9,022 nt of DNA from assembly GCA_947623975.1 (NCBI GenBank), contig CANQHY010000044.1, forward strand, positions 1 to 9,022. The letters are read 5' to 3'. Each line of letters starts with the position of its first letter. Positions within the stretch are counted from its first letter, which is position 1. The DNA comes from an uncultured Bacilli bacterium. Lineage in GTDB: Bacteria; Bacillota_I; Bacilli_A; RF39; UBA660. A model generated the notes under the pieces. The model was not told where the DNA came from, made no database searches, and saw only the letters and a list, made by a program, of their open reading frames with translations. Below, one piece after another: positions 1 to 6,324 of this stretch. Both the position numbers and the translations under genes were made by a program.

Positions 1-84
1 GAAGACTACCTGGTTGATAGGCTGGAGATGGAAGCATAGTGATATGTTGAGTTGACCAGTACTAATAGATCGAGGATTTAATCA
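1..84 (+). rRNA. 23S ribosomal RNA, 3' end (partial)
   Basis: This is the last part of the large-subunit rRNA; the 5' part lies outside the window. It shows the conserved tail region GTACTAATAGATCGAGGATT (59-78), which matches the end of domain VI in Bacillota such as Bacillus subtilis, where the gene ends in a GGACTTAACC-like sequence. The exact mature 3' end cannot be fixed from sequence alone; I put it near 84. It is followed by a 70-nt spacer and 5S rRNA, the usual end of a bacterial rRNA operon. Confidence 0.95.
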
Positions 85-127
85 TAAATGTTTAATTTGA
101 TTAGGTCTTAAACACATTATCTAAGTT

Positions 128-149
128 TTCAGAGAATTATTTCTTTGAA
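128..149 (+). other. Hairpin in the 23S-5S spacer, probable rRNA processing element
   Basis: Bases 128-136 pair with 141-149 in a 9-bp stem (TTCAGAGAA core, one G.U pair) around the 4-nt loop TTAT. No T-run follows, so it is not a terminator. It lies between the 23S 3' end and the 5S 5' end, where precursor RNA is cut by RNases, so a processing role is the simplest inference. Nothing else is recognisable in the spacer 85-154, and it contains no tRNA. Confidence 0.5.
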
Positions 150-154
150 TATTT

Positions 155-260
155 TATTGGTGACGATAGCTAAGAGGATACACCTGTTCCCATCCCGAAC
201 ACAGAAGTTAAGCTCTTATACGCCGAAGATAGTGTATGCGAAAATAGGTAGTTGCCAATA
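155..260 (+). rRNA. rrf: 5S ribosomal RNA
   Basis: This is the 5S rRNA of the large ribosomal subunit. The conserved core CCCATCCCGAACACAGAAGT (189-208) and the following AAGCTC are the loop B/C and helix III hallmarks. The ends TTGGTGAC (157-164) and GTTGCCAA (251-258) pair to form helix I and can be extended by two A-T pairs, giving ends near 155 and 260. The resulting length of about 106 nt is short compared with the usual 115-120 nt, as is seen in mollicute-like bacteria. It follows the 23S gene directly and precedes an intrinsic terminator. The exact mature ends are uncertain by a few bases. Confidence 0.95.
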
Positions 261-278
261 TTTTTTTTTGCTCTTTTT

Positions 279-301
279 TCCACATCTTTGTGGATTTTTT
301 T
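279..301 (+). terminator. Intrinsic terminator of the rRNA operon
   Basis: TCCACA (279-284) pairs perfectly with TGTGGA (289-294) around the loop TCTT, and the stem is followed by seven T residues (295-301). It lies 18 nt after the 5S gene and ahead of the tsaE promoter. A T-run also precedes the stem (274-279), but the opposite strand lacks a long A-free flank, so its direction is most simply taken as +. Confidence 0.85.
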
Positions 302-368
302 ATTTGATTATTTGCGTGTAAATAAAAAGTTAATAATTATAAAATTTTAAAGAAAAGATATAAAAGTA

Positions 369-398
369 TTGAGTGATTTGTTTCTTTTTTGCTATAAT
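369..398 (+). promoter_or_regulatory. Promoter of the tsaE operon (-35, extended -10)
   Basis: The -35 TTGAGT (369-374) is separated by 18 nt from a perfect -10 TATAAT (393-398). The -10 is preceded by TGC (390-392), making the extended element TGnTATAAT. Transcription should start about 7 nt after the -10, near base 405, exactly at the Shine-Dalgarno GGTGAT. The leader would be only about 9 nt. The TTG of the -35 box is in frame with tsaE and could be mistaken for its start codon. Confidence 0.85.
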
Positions 399-413
399 GT
401 TTTTGGTGATAAT

Positions 414-866
414 ATGGAATATAAAGTTACGTCTAGAAGTGAAATGGAGACTATTCAAATTGCACAGAATTTTGAATCTGAAAAATTTGAAAATATGATT
501 ATATGCCTTGATGGAGATTTGGGAAGTGGTAAAACGATTTTTGCAAAAGGATTTGCACAGGCATTGGGAATAGATGAAAATATTACCTCTCCTACGTTCA
601 ATATAATTAAAGAATATGATACAGGTGAAATGCCTTTATACCATATGGATGTTTATAGGTTGGATGGTAAAGTTGATGGTGTTGGAATTGAAGATTATTT
701 TAAGAAAAACGGTGTTGTAATTATTGAATGGGCTGATACAATTCAAGATTATTTACCAGAAGAAAGGTTAGATATAAGAATTAAAGTTATAGATGAAGAT
801 TCAAGATTACTTATTTTTAATCCACATGGACAAATATATGAGGAAATATGTGAGGCAGTATTATGA
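414..866 (+). CDS. tsaE: TsaE, tRNA t6A biosynthesis ATPase
   Basis: TsaE (YjeE/YdiB) is the P-loop ATPase that binds the TsaB-TsaD dimer and is needed for cycles of N6-threonylcarbamoyladenosine formation at A37 of ANN-decoding tRNAs, in the cytoplasm. The 150-residue product has Walker A GDLGSGKT at 34-41 (Lys40), the family motif SPTF at 59-62, YHMDVYRL at 76-83 with Asp79, and IEWAD at 104-108. The length is normal for the family. I choose ATG 414 because GGTGAT (405-410), complementary to the 16S 3' end (AUCACC), sits 3 nt upstream. An in-frame TTG at 369 would add 15 residues but is the -35 box and lies before the predicted transcript start. It is the first gene of the operon and overlaps tsaB by 4 bp (ATGA), suggesting translational coupling. 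Confidence 0.95.
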   Translation: MEYKVTSRSEMETIQIAQNFESEKFENMIICLDGDLGSGKTIFAKGFAQALGIDENITSPTFNIIKEYDTGEMPLYHMDVYRLDGKVDGVGIEDYFKKNGVVIIEWADTIQDYLPEERLDIRIKVIDEDSRLLIFNPHGQIYEEICEAVL

Positions 867-1501
867 AAATATTATATCTAGATACTTCATCTAGTTTTTT
901 ATATACTGCTATTTTGGACGATATTACGGTAATCGCTGAAATAAAAGATAAGTTGGATAAGGATTTGTCATCATTTTCATTACCAAAAATTGCCAACATG
1001 TTAAAAGAAAATAATATATCAGTAGATGATATTAAAAAGATAATAGTAGTAAACGGTCCAGGGTCATTTACTGGAATAAGAATTGGTTTGACAATTGCTA
1101 AAACACTTGCCTGGGCTAAAAATATACCTATTATAGAGATTTCAAGTTTAGAGGCAATGAGATTATCTGTTAATGATGAAAATGTTGATTATCTTGTCCC
1201 TGCTATTGACGCTAGAAGAGGATTTGTTTATGCATCTATATATGATACCATTAATAATAATTATATTATGAATGAGCATTATGTAAGTATGAAAACTCTT
1301 GAGGTGGCATTTAGTAATTTAGAAGGTAAGATTGCTTATGTATCAAACGATAATATAGATACATTTCGTGACATAATAGCATACACTCCCAATTTTTCTA
1401 GAATAGTTGCCGCCGTTAAGGAACGAACAAATATAAATCCCCATTCAGTAGATGCAAATTATTTAAAATTAACAGAAGCAGAGGAAAAATATGATTGTTG
1501 A
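863..1501 (+). CDS. tsaB: TsaB, tRNA t6A biosynthesis scaffold protein
   Basis: TsaB (YeaZ/YdiC) is an ASKHA-fold, catalytically inactive TsaD paralogue that dimerises with TsaD and recruits TsaE for t6A37 synthesis. Visible family signatures are the N-terminal ILYLDTSS (3-10), the block VNGPGSFTGIRIGL (63-76) with following AKTLA, and AIDARRGFVY (114-123). At 212 residues it is slightly short of the usual 220-240. The segment where many homologues have an HSE-like stretch before LxPxI reads LSSFSLPKI (35-43), so that His is absent. Its start ATG overlaps the tsaE stop as ATGA, and its own end overlaps rimI by 11 bp. It ends in TGA, which supports the standard code. Upstream GAGG within the tsaE end (841-844) is rather distant, so coupling to tsaE translation is likely. 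Confidence 0.94.
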   Translation: MKILYLDTSSSFLYTAILDDITVIAEIKDKLDKDLSSFSLPKIANMLKENNISVDDIKKIIVVNGPGSFTGIRIGLTIAKTLAWAKNIPIIEISSLEAMRLSVNDENVDYLVPAIDARRGFVYASIYDTINNNYIMNEHYVSMKTLEVAFSNLEGKIAYVSNDNIDTFRDIIAYTPNFSRIVAAVKERTNINPHSVDANYLKLTEAEEKYDC

Positions 1502-1922
1502 AATGACTAAAGATAACTTAGAATTAATTTCCCAGTTTGAAAAAACATTTTCAACTTTTTTTTCATGTAAAAACAAAATTAATGATGATTTTCGTAACAA
1601 TATTTTTAGTAAATACTTTATTTATGTTGAGAAAAGTAATATAATAGGCTTCGTAAATTATTATGACATATATGAACGTTTTGAAATAGCTAATATTTAT
1701 GTAATACCCGAACATAGAAACCAACAAGTAGGATTGAAATTACTTGAATGTGTAATCAATATTGGCTTTAAAAAAAATATTAAAAACATTACTTTAGAAG
1801 TTAAAATTGATAATATCTATGCCATAAAGCTATATGAAAAATGTGGTTTTAAAAAAGTTGCTTTACGAAAAAATTATTATGATGGAATAGATGGAATACT
1901 TATGGAAAGAAAGATGATGTAA
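1491..1922 (+). CDS. rimI: RimI-like GNAT N-acetyltransferase
   Basis: This is a GNAT-fold acetyl-CoA-dependent N-acetyltransferase of the RimI family. In Escherichia coli RimI acetylates the N-terminal alanine of ribosomal protein S18; other homologues are less specific. The 143-residue protein has the acetyl-CoA loop region IYVIPEHRNQQVGLKLLE (69-86, with Gly81), then LEVKIDNIYAIKLYEKCGF (102-120), a typical GNAT C-terminal signature, and RKNYYDGIDGILMERKM, matching the RimI tail. The pyrophosphate loop is slightly degenerate (Lys83 where Gly/Ala is usual). The start overlaps the tsaB end by 11 bp, with GAGGA (1481-1485) as SD; a second in-frame ATG exists at 1503. It sits between tsaB and tsaD as in many Bacillota. 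Function as S18 acetylase is inferred from family and context. Confidence 0.88.
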   Translation: MIVEMTKDNLELISQFEKTFSTFFSCKNKINDDFRNNIFSKYFIYVEKSNIIGFVNYYDIYERFEIANIYVIPEHRNQQVGLKLLECVINIGFKKNIKNITLEVKIDNIYAIKLYEKCGFKKVALRKNYYDGIDGILMERKMM

Positions 1923-2927
1923 ATGAAAGACGTGTATATACTAGCCATTGAAAGTAGTTGTGATGAAACTAGTTGTGCTATTGTCAAAAACGGCAAAGAA
2001 GATATAGCTACAGTAATATTATCACAGATAGATATACATACAAACTTTGGTGGTGTAGTACCTGAAATAGCAAGCAGACAACATATAAAAAACATAACGA
2101 TTGTTATTGAAGAATGTTTACACAAAGCTGAGATGAAGATGGAGAATATCGACTATATCGCAGTGACTTATGGTCCAGGGCTTATTGGATCTTTACTTGT
2201 CGGAGTTGAAGCTGCAAAAACATTATCATTTATTTATAATAAACCATTAATACCTGTTAACCATATAGCAGGACATATTTATGCAAATAATCTTACAAAA
2301 GAAATGAAATATCCACTAATTGCATTAGTTATAAGTGGTGGTCATACTGAATTAGTATATATGAAAGATGAATACAATTTTGAAAAAATAGGTGGTACTT
2401 TGGATGATTCAATCGGGGAATGTTATGATAAAGTGGCAAGAGTTATTGGTATCGGATATCCAGGGGGACCAGTTATAGACAAAATATCAGAAAAAGGTAT
2501 TCATGAATATAATCTTCCTTTACCATTAAATGATGATAGTTATAATTTTAGTTTTAGCGGGCTTAAAAGTGCTGTTATAAATCTAGAACATAATAGTAAA
2601 CAACGAAAAGAGATAATAAATAAAGAAAATTTAGCTAGATCATTTCAAGATGTAGTTGTTGAAATAATTACGAAAAAAACTATGAAAGCCTTAAAAGATA
2701 AAAATGTAAAAAGATTAATTGTGGCAGGCGGTGTTGCTGCTAATAAGGCTATAAGAAATAAATTGAAAGAATTATGTGAAAAAGAAAGCATAGACTATAG
2801 TGTTCCGGATTTAAAATATTGTACTGATAATGCAACAATGATAGGGGCAGCAGCTTATTTTGCATACAAAAATGGACGAGTAGCAGATATTACTTTAAAT
2901 GCAAAATCAAGTGAAAAATTGGTATAA
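1923..2927 (+). CDS. tsaD: TsaD, tRNA t6A transferase (threonylcarbamoyl transferase)
   Basis: TsaD (YgjD/Gcp/Kae1) transfers the threonylcarbamoyl group from threonylcarbamoyl-AMP, made by TsaC/Sua5, to A37 of tRNAs reading ANN codons. It works with TsaB and TsaE, both encoded just upstream. The 334 residues are of normal length and carry the full signature set: ILAIESSCDET (6-16), the metal-binding NHIAGH (His114, His118), ALVISGGHTEL (134-144), GECYDKVAR (165-173), GYPGGPVID (178-186), FSFSGLKSA (209-217), AGGVAAN (268-274) and CTDNATMIG with metal ligand Asp302. The ATG begins at the base after the rimI TAA, so there is no gap. An obvious strong SD is missing, and the purine-rich rimI end may serve by coupling. 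It is expected to be essential. Confidence 0.97.
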   Translation: MKDVYILAIESSCDETSCAIVKNGKEDIATVILSQIDIHTNFGGVVPEIASRQHIKNITIVIEECLHKAEMKMENIDYIAVTYGPGLIGSLLVGVEAAKTLSFIYNKPLIPVNHIAGHIYANNLTKEMKYPLIALVISGGHTELVYMKDEYNFEKIGGTLDDSIGECYDKVARVIGIGYPGGPVIDKISEKGIHEYNLPLPLNDDSYNFSFSGLKSAVINLEHNSKQRKEIINKENLARSFQDVVVEIITKKTMKALKDKNVKRLIVAGGVAANKAIRNKLKELCEKESIDYSVPDLKYCTDNATMIGAAAYFAYKNGRVADITLNAKSSEKLV

Positions 2928-2939
2928 GGAGAATTTATT

Positions 2940-4169
2940 ATGAGTAGTAGTAAACAAAGTCCTAAAAATAAAAAAGATAAATTAAAAAGTAAGATTAAAA
3001 ACGAGGAAGTAGCAGTAAAATCTATAAATAAAAAAAACAAAGTAAATACTAGTAAAAAAAAACCTTCTATTGAAAAAGAAATGAATGCAAGTAGTATTGT
3101 CAAAAAAAATATTTCTGATGAAAAAAATAAATCTTCTAAAACAAAAAGTGCTATAACAGTTAACAAAAAAAAGGAAAAAGAAAGTAGCACTTTAGAAATA
3201 ACAAAAATAAAAGTAAAAAAAGAAGAAAATAATCAAAAAACAAAGGAAAAAACAGCTACTACCAAAAAATCTACGTTACCTAAAAAAATAGTTAATAAAG
3301 AAGAAAAAAATAAAAAAGTTGAAACGGTCGAAATTGTCGATAATAAAAATGAAGAAAAAAAAGAGGAAAACTCCAAAATTATAGAACCTCTAGTTGTTGA
3401 AAATAACTTAGGGACTAACATAAAAAGTAAAAAAATAAAAAGTTTATCTTCTAAATTGAAAGAGAAAATTTTTGAAGAGGTAAATGAAGATAAAGAAGAA
3501 GAGGCTGTAAAAAAAGAAAAAACAAAAAAAACTTTTAGCAAGAAGAAAAAAATAGTTTTGTTTGTTTTTATAGTCTTGTTGTTATTTGTGTCTTGTTTTA
3601 TATTGCTAAAATATGCTAATAGAATAAAGAGAAGATTAAAAACGTATGATGAATATTACATTGGGGAAGAGGTTATTTTAAAGGATAAATCGGTTTGGTA
3701 TGTAATTGAAAACAGCGATAAAAAGACAGATACTGTAAAACTTTTAAAGAAAACTCAAATTGATATAAATGGTGATGAAAAATTTGATTCACATGATAAA
3801 AAGAAATTTTCCACATCAGGAAAAGCAGAATATGATTCATCTGATAAGAATAGTGTCGCTTATTATTTAGAAAATGATTACAAGAGTTATTTATCAAAAA
3901 ACGTTGGTGGAGTTTATGATGTTGGACTTATTACATCCAAGGAATTTGTAAAAGTAAGAAATACAATGGGATTTGGTTATGAATGGAATAATGATGATAA
4001 TTGGTTGGCAAATAAAAATTTAGACGTTTGGTGGATTAATTCTGTACAAAATGGCAAAATATATGTAGTAACTAAAAGTGGTAGTTACAAATTATTAGAT
4101 GCTTCTAAAGAAAACTATATACGACCAGTAATTATAATTGCTAAAAGTAACGTTAATAAAAAAATATAG
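2940..4169 (+). CDS. Lysine-rich membrane-anchored protein with exported DUF6273-like domain
   Basis: The 409-residue protein has three parts. Residues 1-204 are a low-complexity, probably disordered tail rich in Lys (about 29% by hand count), Glu, Asn and Ser. Residues 205-224 form one hydrophobic membrane segment (IVLFVFIVLLLFVSCFILL). Residues 236-409 are a globular domain with IGEEVILKDKSVWYVIENSD, YDSSDKNSVAYYL, DVWWINS and the terminal IRPVIII. This order resembles the DUF6273/formylglycine-enzyme-like domain common in gut Bacillota surface proteins; that is pattern recognition, not a search result. Residues 275-286 resemble a dockerin/EF-hand calcium loop. No Sec-cleavage site is seen, so type II topology (tail inside, domain outside) is inferred; basic residues on both sides of the membrane segment make this less certain. 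AAGGAG (2926-2931), overlapping the tsaD stop, precedes ATG by 8 nt. It is the last gene of the tsa operon. Function is unknown. Confidence 0.85.
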   Translation: MSSSKQSPKNKKDKLKSKIKNEEVAVKSINKKNKVNTSKKKPSIEKEMNASSIVKKNISDEKNKSSKTKSAITVNKKKEKESSTLEITKIKVKKEENNQKTKEKTATTKKSTLPKKIVNKEEKNKKVETVEIVDNKNEEKKEENSKIIEPLVVENNLGTNIKSKKIKSLSSKLKEKIFEEVNEDKEEEAVKKEKTKKTFSKKKKIVLFVFIVLLLFVSCFILLKYANRIKRRLKTYDEYYIGEEVILKDKSVWYVIENSDKKTDTVKLLKKTQIDINGDEKFDSHDKKKFSTSGKAEYDSSDKNSVAYYLENDYKSYLSKNVGGVYDVGLITSKEFVKVRNTMGFGYEWNNDDNWLANKNLDVWWINSVQNGKIYVVTKSGSYKLLDASKENYIRPVIIIAKSNVNKKI

Positions 4170-4207
4170 ACAAGTATAAAATTTTGTTATATATTAAATT
4201 ATATTTT

Positions 4208-4247
4208 TTGCAGTATATTTGATAACGAGCTATATTCAACATAAAGT
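4208..4247 (+). promoter_or_regulatory. Candidate helD promoter overlapping the terminator
   Basis: Two partly overlapping promoter readings exist. One is TTGATA (4219-4224), 17 nt, TAAAGT (4242-4247), predicting a start near 4254. The other is TTGCAG (4208-4213), 17 nt, TATATT (4231-4236), predicting a start near 4243. Both lie inside or against the terminator hairpin, and neither has the extended TG seen at the other promoters in this window. A promoter must lie in 4170-4275 if helD is not transcribed by read-through. The rest of this gap (4170-4207) is AT-rich with no other clear element. Confidence 0.4.
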
Positions 4248-4257
4248 TCGTTTTTTT
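4224..4257 (+). terminator. Intrinsic terminator of the tsa operon / possible helD leader attenuator
   Basis: AACGAGCTATAT (4224-4235) pairs with ATAAAGTTCGTT (4241-4252) with one mismatch and one G.U pair around a 5-nt loop, followed by a T-run to 4257. It lies 54 nt after the preceding stop and only 7 nt before the helD Shine-Dalgarno (4265). As a terminator it would close the tsaE operon. If a helD promoter lies just upstream of it, the same hairpin would be in the helD leader and could attenuate it. Confidence 0.75.
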
Positions 4258-4275
4258 CGCGTATAAGGAGGTTTT

Positions 4276-6324
4276 ATGAATTTATCTAATACTGAAATAC
4301 AACAGGAAAAAGAATACTTAAAAGATACAATTAATGTAATCAAAAAACAAATTTCTTACCTTGGTCAAGAACTATACGAAAAAGAAGAAAAGATAATGGA
4401 ATTTAAAAAGTTTATTTGGGATAGTAAAACTGATATGGATCCAACGGAAATGAAAACTATGATTAATGCTAGTGATTTAGAAGTAACATTAGCAACTTAT
4501 AAAAGCAAACATTTACAAAATCTTTACAGGATTCAAGATCATCCATATTTTGGAGCGATAACTTTTAAAGAAAAAAATGATGAAAATAAAATATATATTG
4601 GTATAACTCATGTAGAAGATGAAGAAAAAAATAAATATTTAGTTCACGATTGGCGTGCACCCATTTGTTCAATGTTTTACGACTATGAAATTGGAAAGGC
4701 AAAATATTTAGCACCAGAAGGAATTATAGAAGGTGAAATTACTAACAAAAGACAATTTAATATTAAAGATGGTGAACTTGTCAGAGTTTTTGATAATAGT
4801 ATTAACATTGATGACGAAATGTTGCAAGAGGTTTTAACAGAAGAAGCAAATGATAAAATGAAAAATATCGTTAATACTATCCAACAAGAACAAAATGCTA
4901 TTATAAGGAACATTACCGATAACAATCTAATTGTTCAAGGCATTGCTGGTAGTGGAAAAACATCAGTAGCACTTCATCGTATTGCTTTTTTGCTGTATAA
5001 GTTAAATAATTTAAATTCTAATAATGTCCTTATCTTTTCTCCAAACCAGATATTTACAGAGTACATATCAAACGTATTGCCTGAACTTGGAGAATCTAAT
5101 ACATTGCAAACTACATTTAATGATTTTTTAAGTAGCAATTTGAATGAGTATAAGTCAGTTGAAACATTTACGTCATTTATTGAAAGATATTATAAGTACA
5201 AAGAAAATAATAAGAAATTGGTTACTTATAAGCAAAGTGATAAAGTAATTTCTGATATTGATTTATTCATGAAACAATTTTTAAAAGAATTGAAATTCGA
5301 TAAAAAAATAGAAAATCATGATTTTGAATTATCTGTCGATGAACTTAATTATTTGTTAAAAGATAGATATCAAAAATTATTATTAAAAGATAGAATTGAT
5401 GCTATTGCTGATAAAATTTGTAGAGATTTTTATAAAGGTAGGCATACAAAAAAGAAACAATTAATTTCTCTTTTGTATAAGTCATTGAACGTAGAAATTG
5501 ATTTGAAAAAAATTTTTAAACAGTTTTTTAAATCAGAAATTTTTATTAACAGTTTCTGTGGAAATTTAGAAGAATATGAAATTAATAATGCTGTTAATAA
5601 AAAAGAAATAAAATATGAAGATGCTTGTATAATGGTATATTTAAAAGGTTTGATAGAAGGATTTAATTATCGAGGGTTAATAAAAGAAATAGTGATTGAC
5701 GAAGCACAAGACTACAATATATTACAATATGTTTTACTAAGAAAAATATTTAGGAAAAGCAATTTTACTATTTTAGGTGATGTTAACCAAACTATAAATC
5801 CTTATTATAAGTATGATTCACTAAAGAAAATTGCTAATGTATTTGATAATGAAACTGCTTATTTGGAGTTAACTAAGACTTATAGATCTACTCCTGAAAT
5901 AATAGAATATACTAATAAAATCTTAGGCCTTACTTTTGTATCGGCAATAAGACGAGAGAATAATCGTGATGTTTTGTTTAGAACTGAAGAAAATAATTTA
6001 AAAGAATTATTAGTAAATGATATCAAATACTTAAAAAAAGATAATTTTACTGTTGCAATAATTACTAAGACTGATGATGAAGCGTTAGAAATTTATCATA
6101 TTTTAAAAGATGTTATAGTAGATATTGATTTATTGGATAATGCCACTCAAAAATTTAACAAAAAAATGGTTGTAATACCTTCTTATATGGCTAAAGGCTT
6201 AGAATTTGATGCAGTAATTGCATACACTAAAAAAGATAACAAATATAAAGAAAGTGAAAAATATCTTTATTATGTTACCTGTACTAGAGCTCAACATCAG
6301 TTAATTGTTTATAATCAAAGCTAA
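4276..6324 (+). CDS. helD: HelD-like RNA polymerase recycling ATPase (UvrD/Rep superfamily 1)
   Basis: HelD is a superfamily 1 NTPase that prises open stalled or post-termination RNA polymerase and releases it from nucleic acid. Here, residues 5-45 are a charged coiled-coil arm like the one that enters the RNAP secondary channel. The HelD-specific block LVHDWRAPICSMFYDYE is at 122-138. Helicase motifs follow: Q motif region QQEQNAIIRN (203-212), Walker A GIAGSGKTS (222-230, Lys228), Walker B VIDEAQD (473-479), GDVNQTI (501-507), TYRSTPE (535-541), MAKGLEFD (638-645) and VTCTRAQ (667-673). All catalytic motifs look intact. The 682 residues are shorter than the B. subtilis protein (about 774 from memory), mostly after Walker A by inference. 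The strong SD AAGGAGG (4265-4271) lies 4 nt before the ATG. Its stop overlaps the convergent downstream gene. A generic UvrD-like helicase is less likely because of the DWRAP block. Confidence 0.92.
   Translation: MNLSNTEIQQEKEYLKDTINVIKKQISYLGQELYEKEEKIMEFKKFIWDSKTDMDPTEMKTMINASDLEVTLATYKSKHLQNLYRIQDHPYFGAITFKEKNDENKIYIGITHVEDEEKNKYLVHDWRAPICSMFYDYEIGKAKYLAPEGIIEGEITNKRQFNIKDGELVRVFDNSINIDDEMLQEVLTEEANDKMKNIVNTIQQEQNAIIRNITDNNLIVQGIAGSGKTSVALHRIAFLLYKLNNLNSNNVLIFSPNQIFTEYISNVLPELGESNTLQTTFNDFLSSNLNEYKSVETFTSFIERYYKYKENNKKLVTYKQSDKVISDIDLFMKQFLKELKFDKKIENHDFELSVDELNYLLKDRYQKLLLKDRIDAIADKICRDFYKGRHTKKKQLISLLYKSLNVEIDLKKIFKQFFKSEIFINSFCGNLEEYEINNAVNKKEIKYEDACIMVYLKGLIEGFNYRGLIKEIVIDEAQDYNILQYVLLRKIFRKSNFTILGDVNQTINPYYKYDSLKKIANVFDNETAYLELTKTYRSTPEIIEYTNKILGLTFVSAIRRENNRDVLFRTEENNLKELLVNDIKYLKKDNFTVAIITKTDDEALEIYHILKDVIVDIDLLDNATQKFNKKMVVIPSYMAKGLEFDAVIAYTKKDNKYKESEKYLYYVTCTRAQHQLIVYNQS

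Noticed and set aside
85..154. tRNA gene in the 23S-5S spacer
   Set aside because: The 70-nt spacer holds a single 9-bp hairpin and no cloverleaf or TTCRA box.
414..1501. Mycoplasma genetic code (UGA as Trp)
   Set aside because: tsaE and tsaB both end naturally at TGA at the expected family lengths, and conserved Trp residues (for example IEWAD in TsaE) use TGG.
817..3897. Minus-strand open frames inside the tsa operon (for example 817-999, 1877-2125, 2855-3190, 3233-3541, 3673-3897)
   Set aside because: They lie opposite well-supported genes, have no Shine-Dalgarno or promoter, and their Ser/Leu/Phe-rich products are what the complement of Lys/Asn/Glu-rich AT-rich coding DNA gives.
4683..4925. 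Minus-strand 80-codon open frame inside helD
   Set aside because: It lies opposite conserved HelD coding sequence including the region before Walker A, and has no recognisable motif or ribosome binding site.
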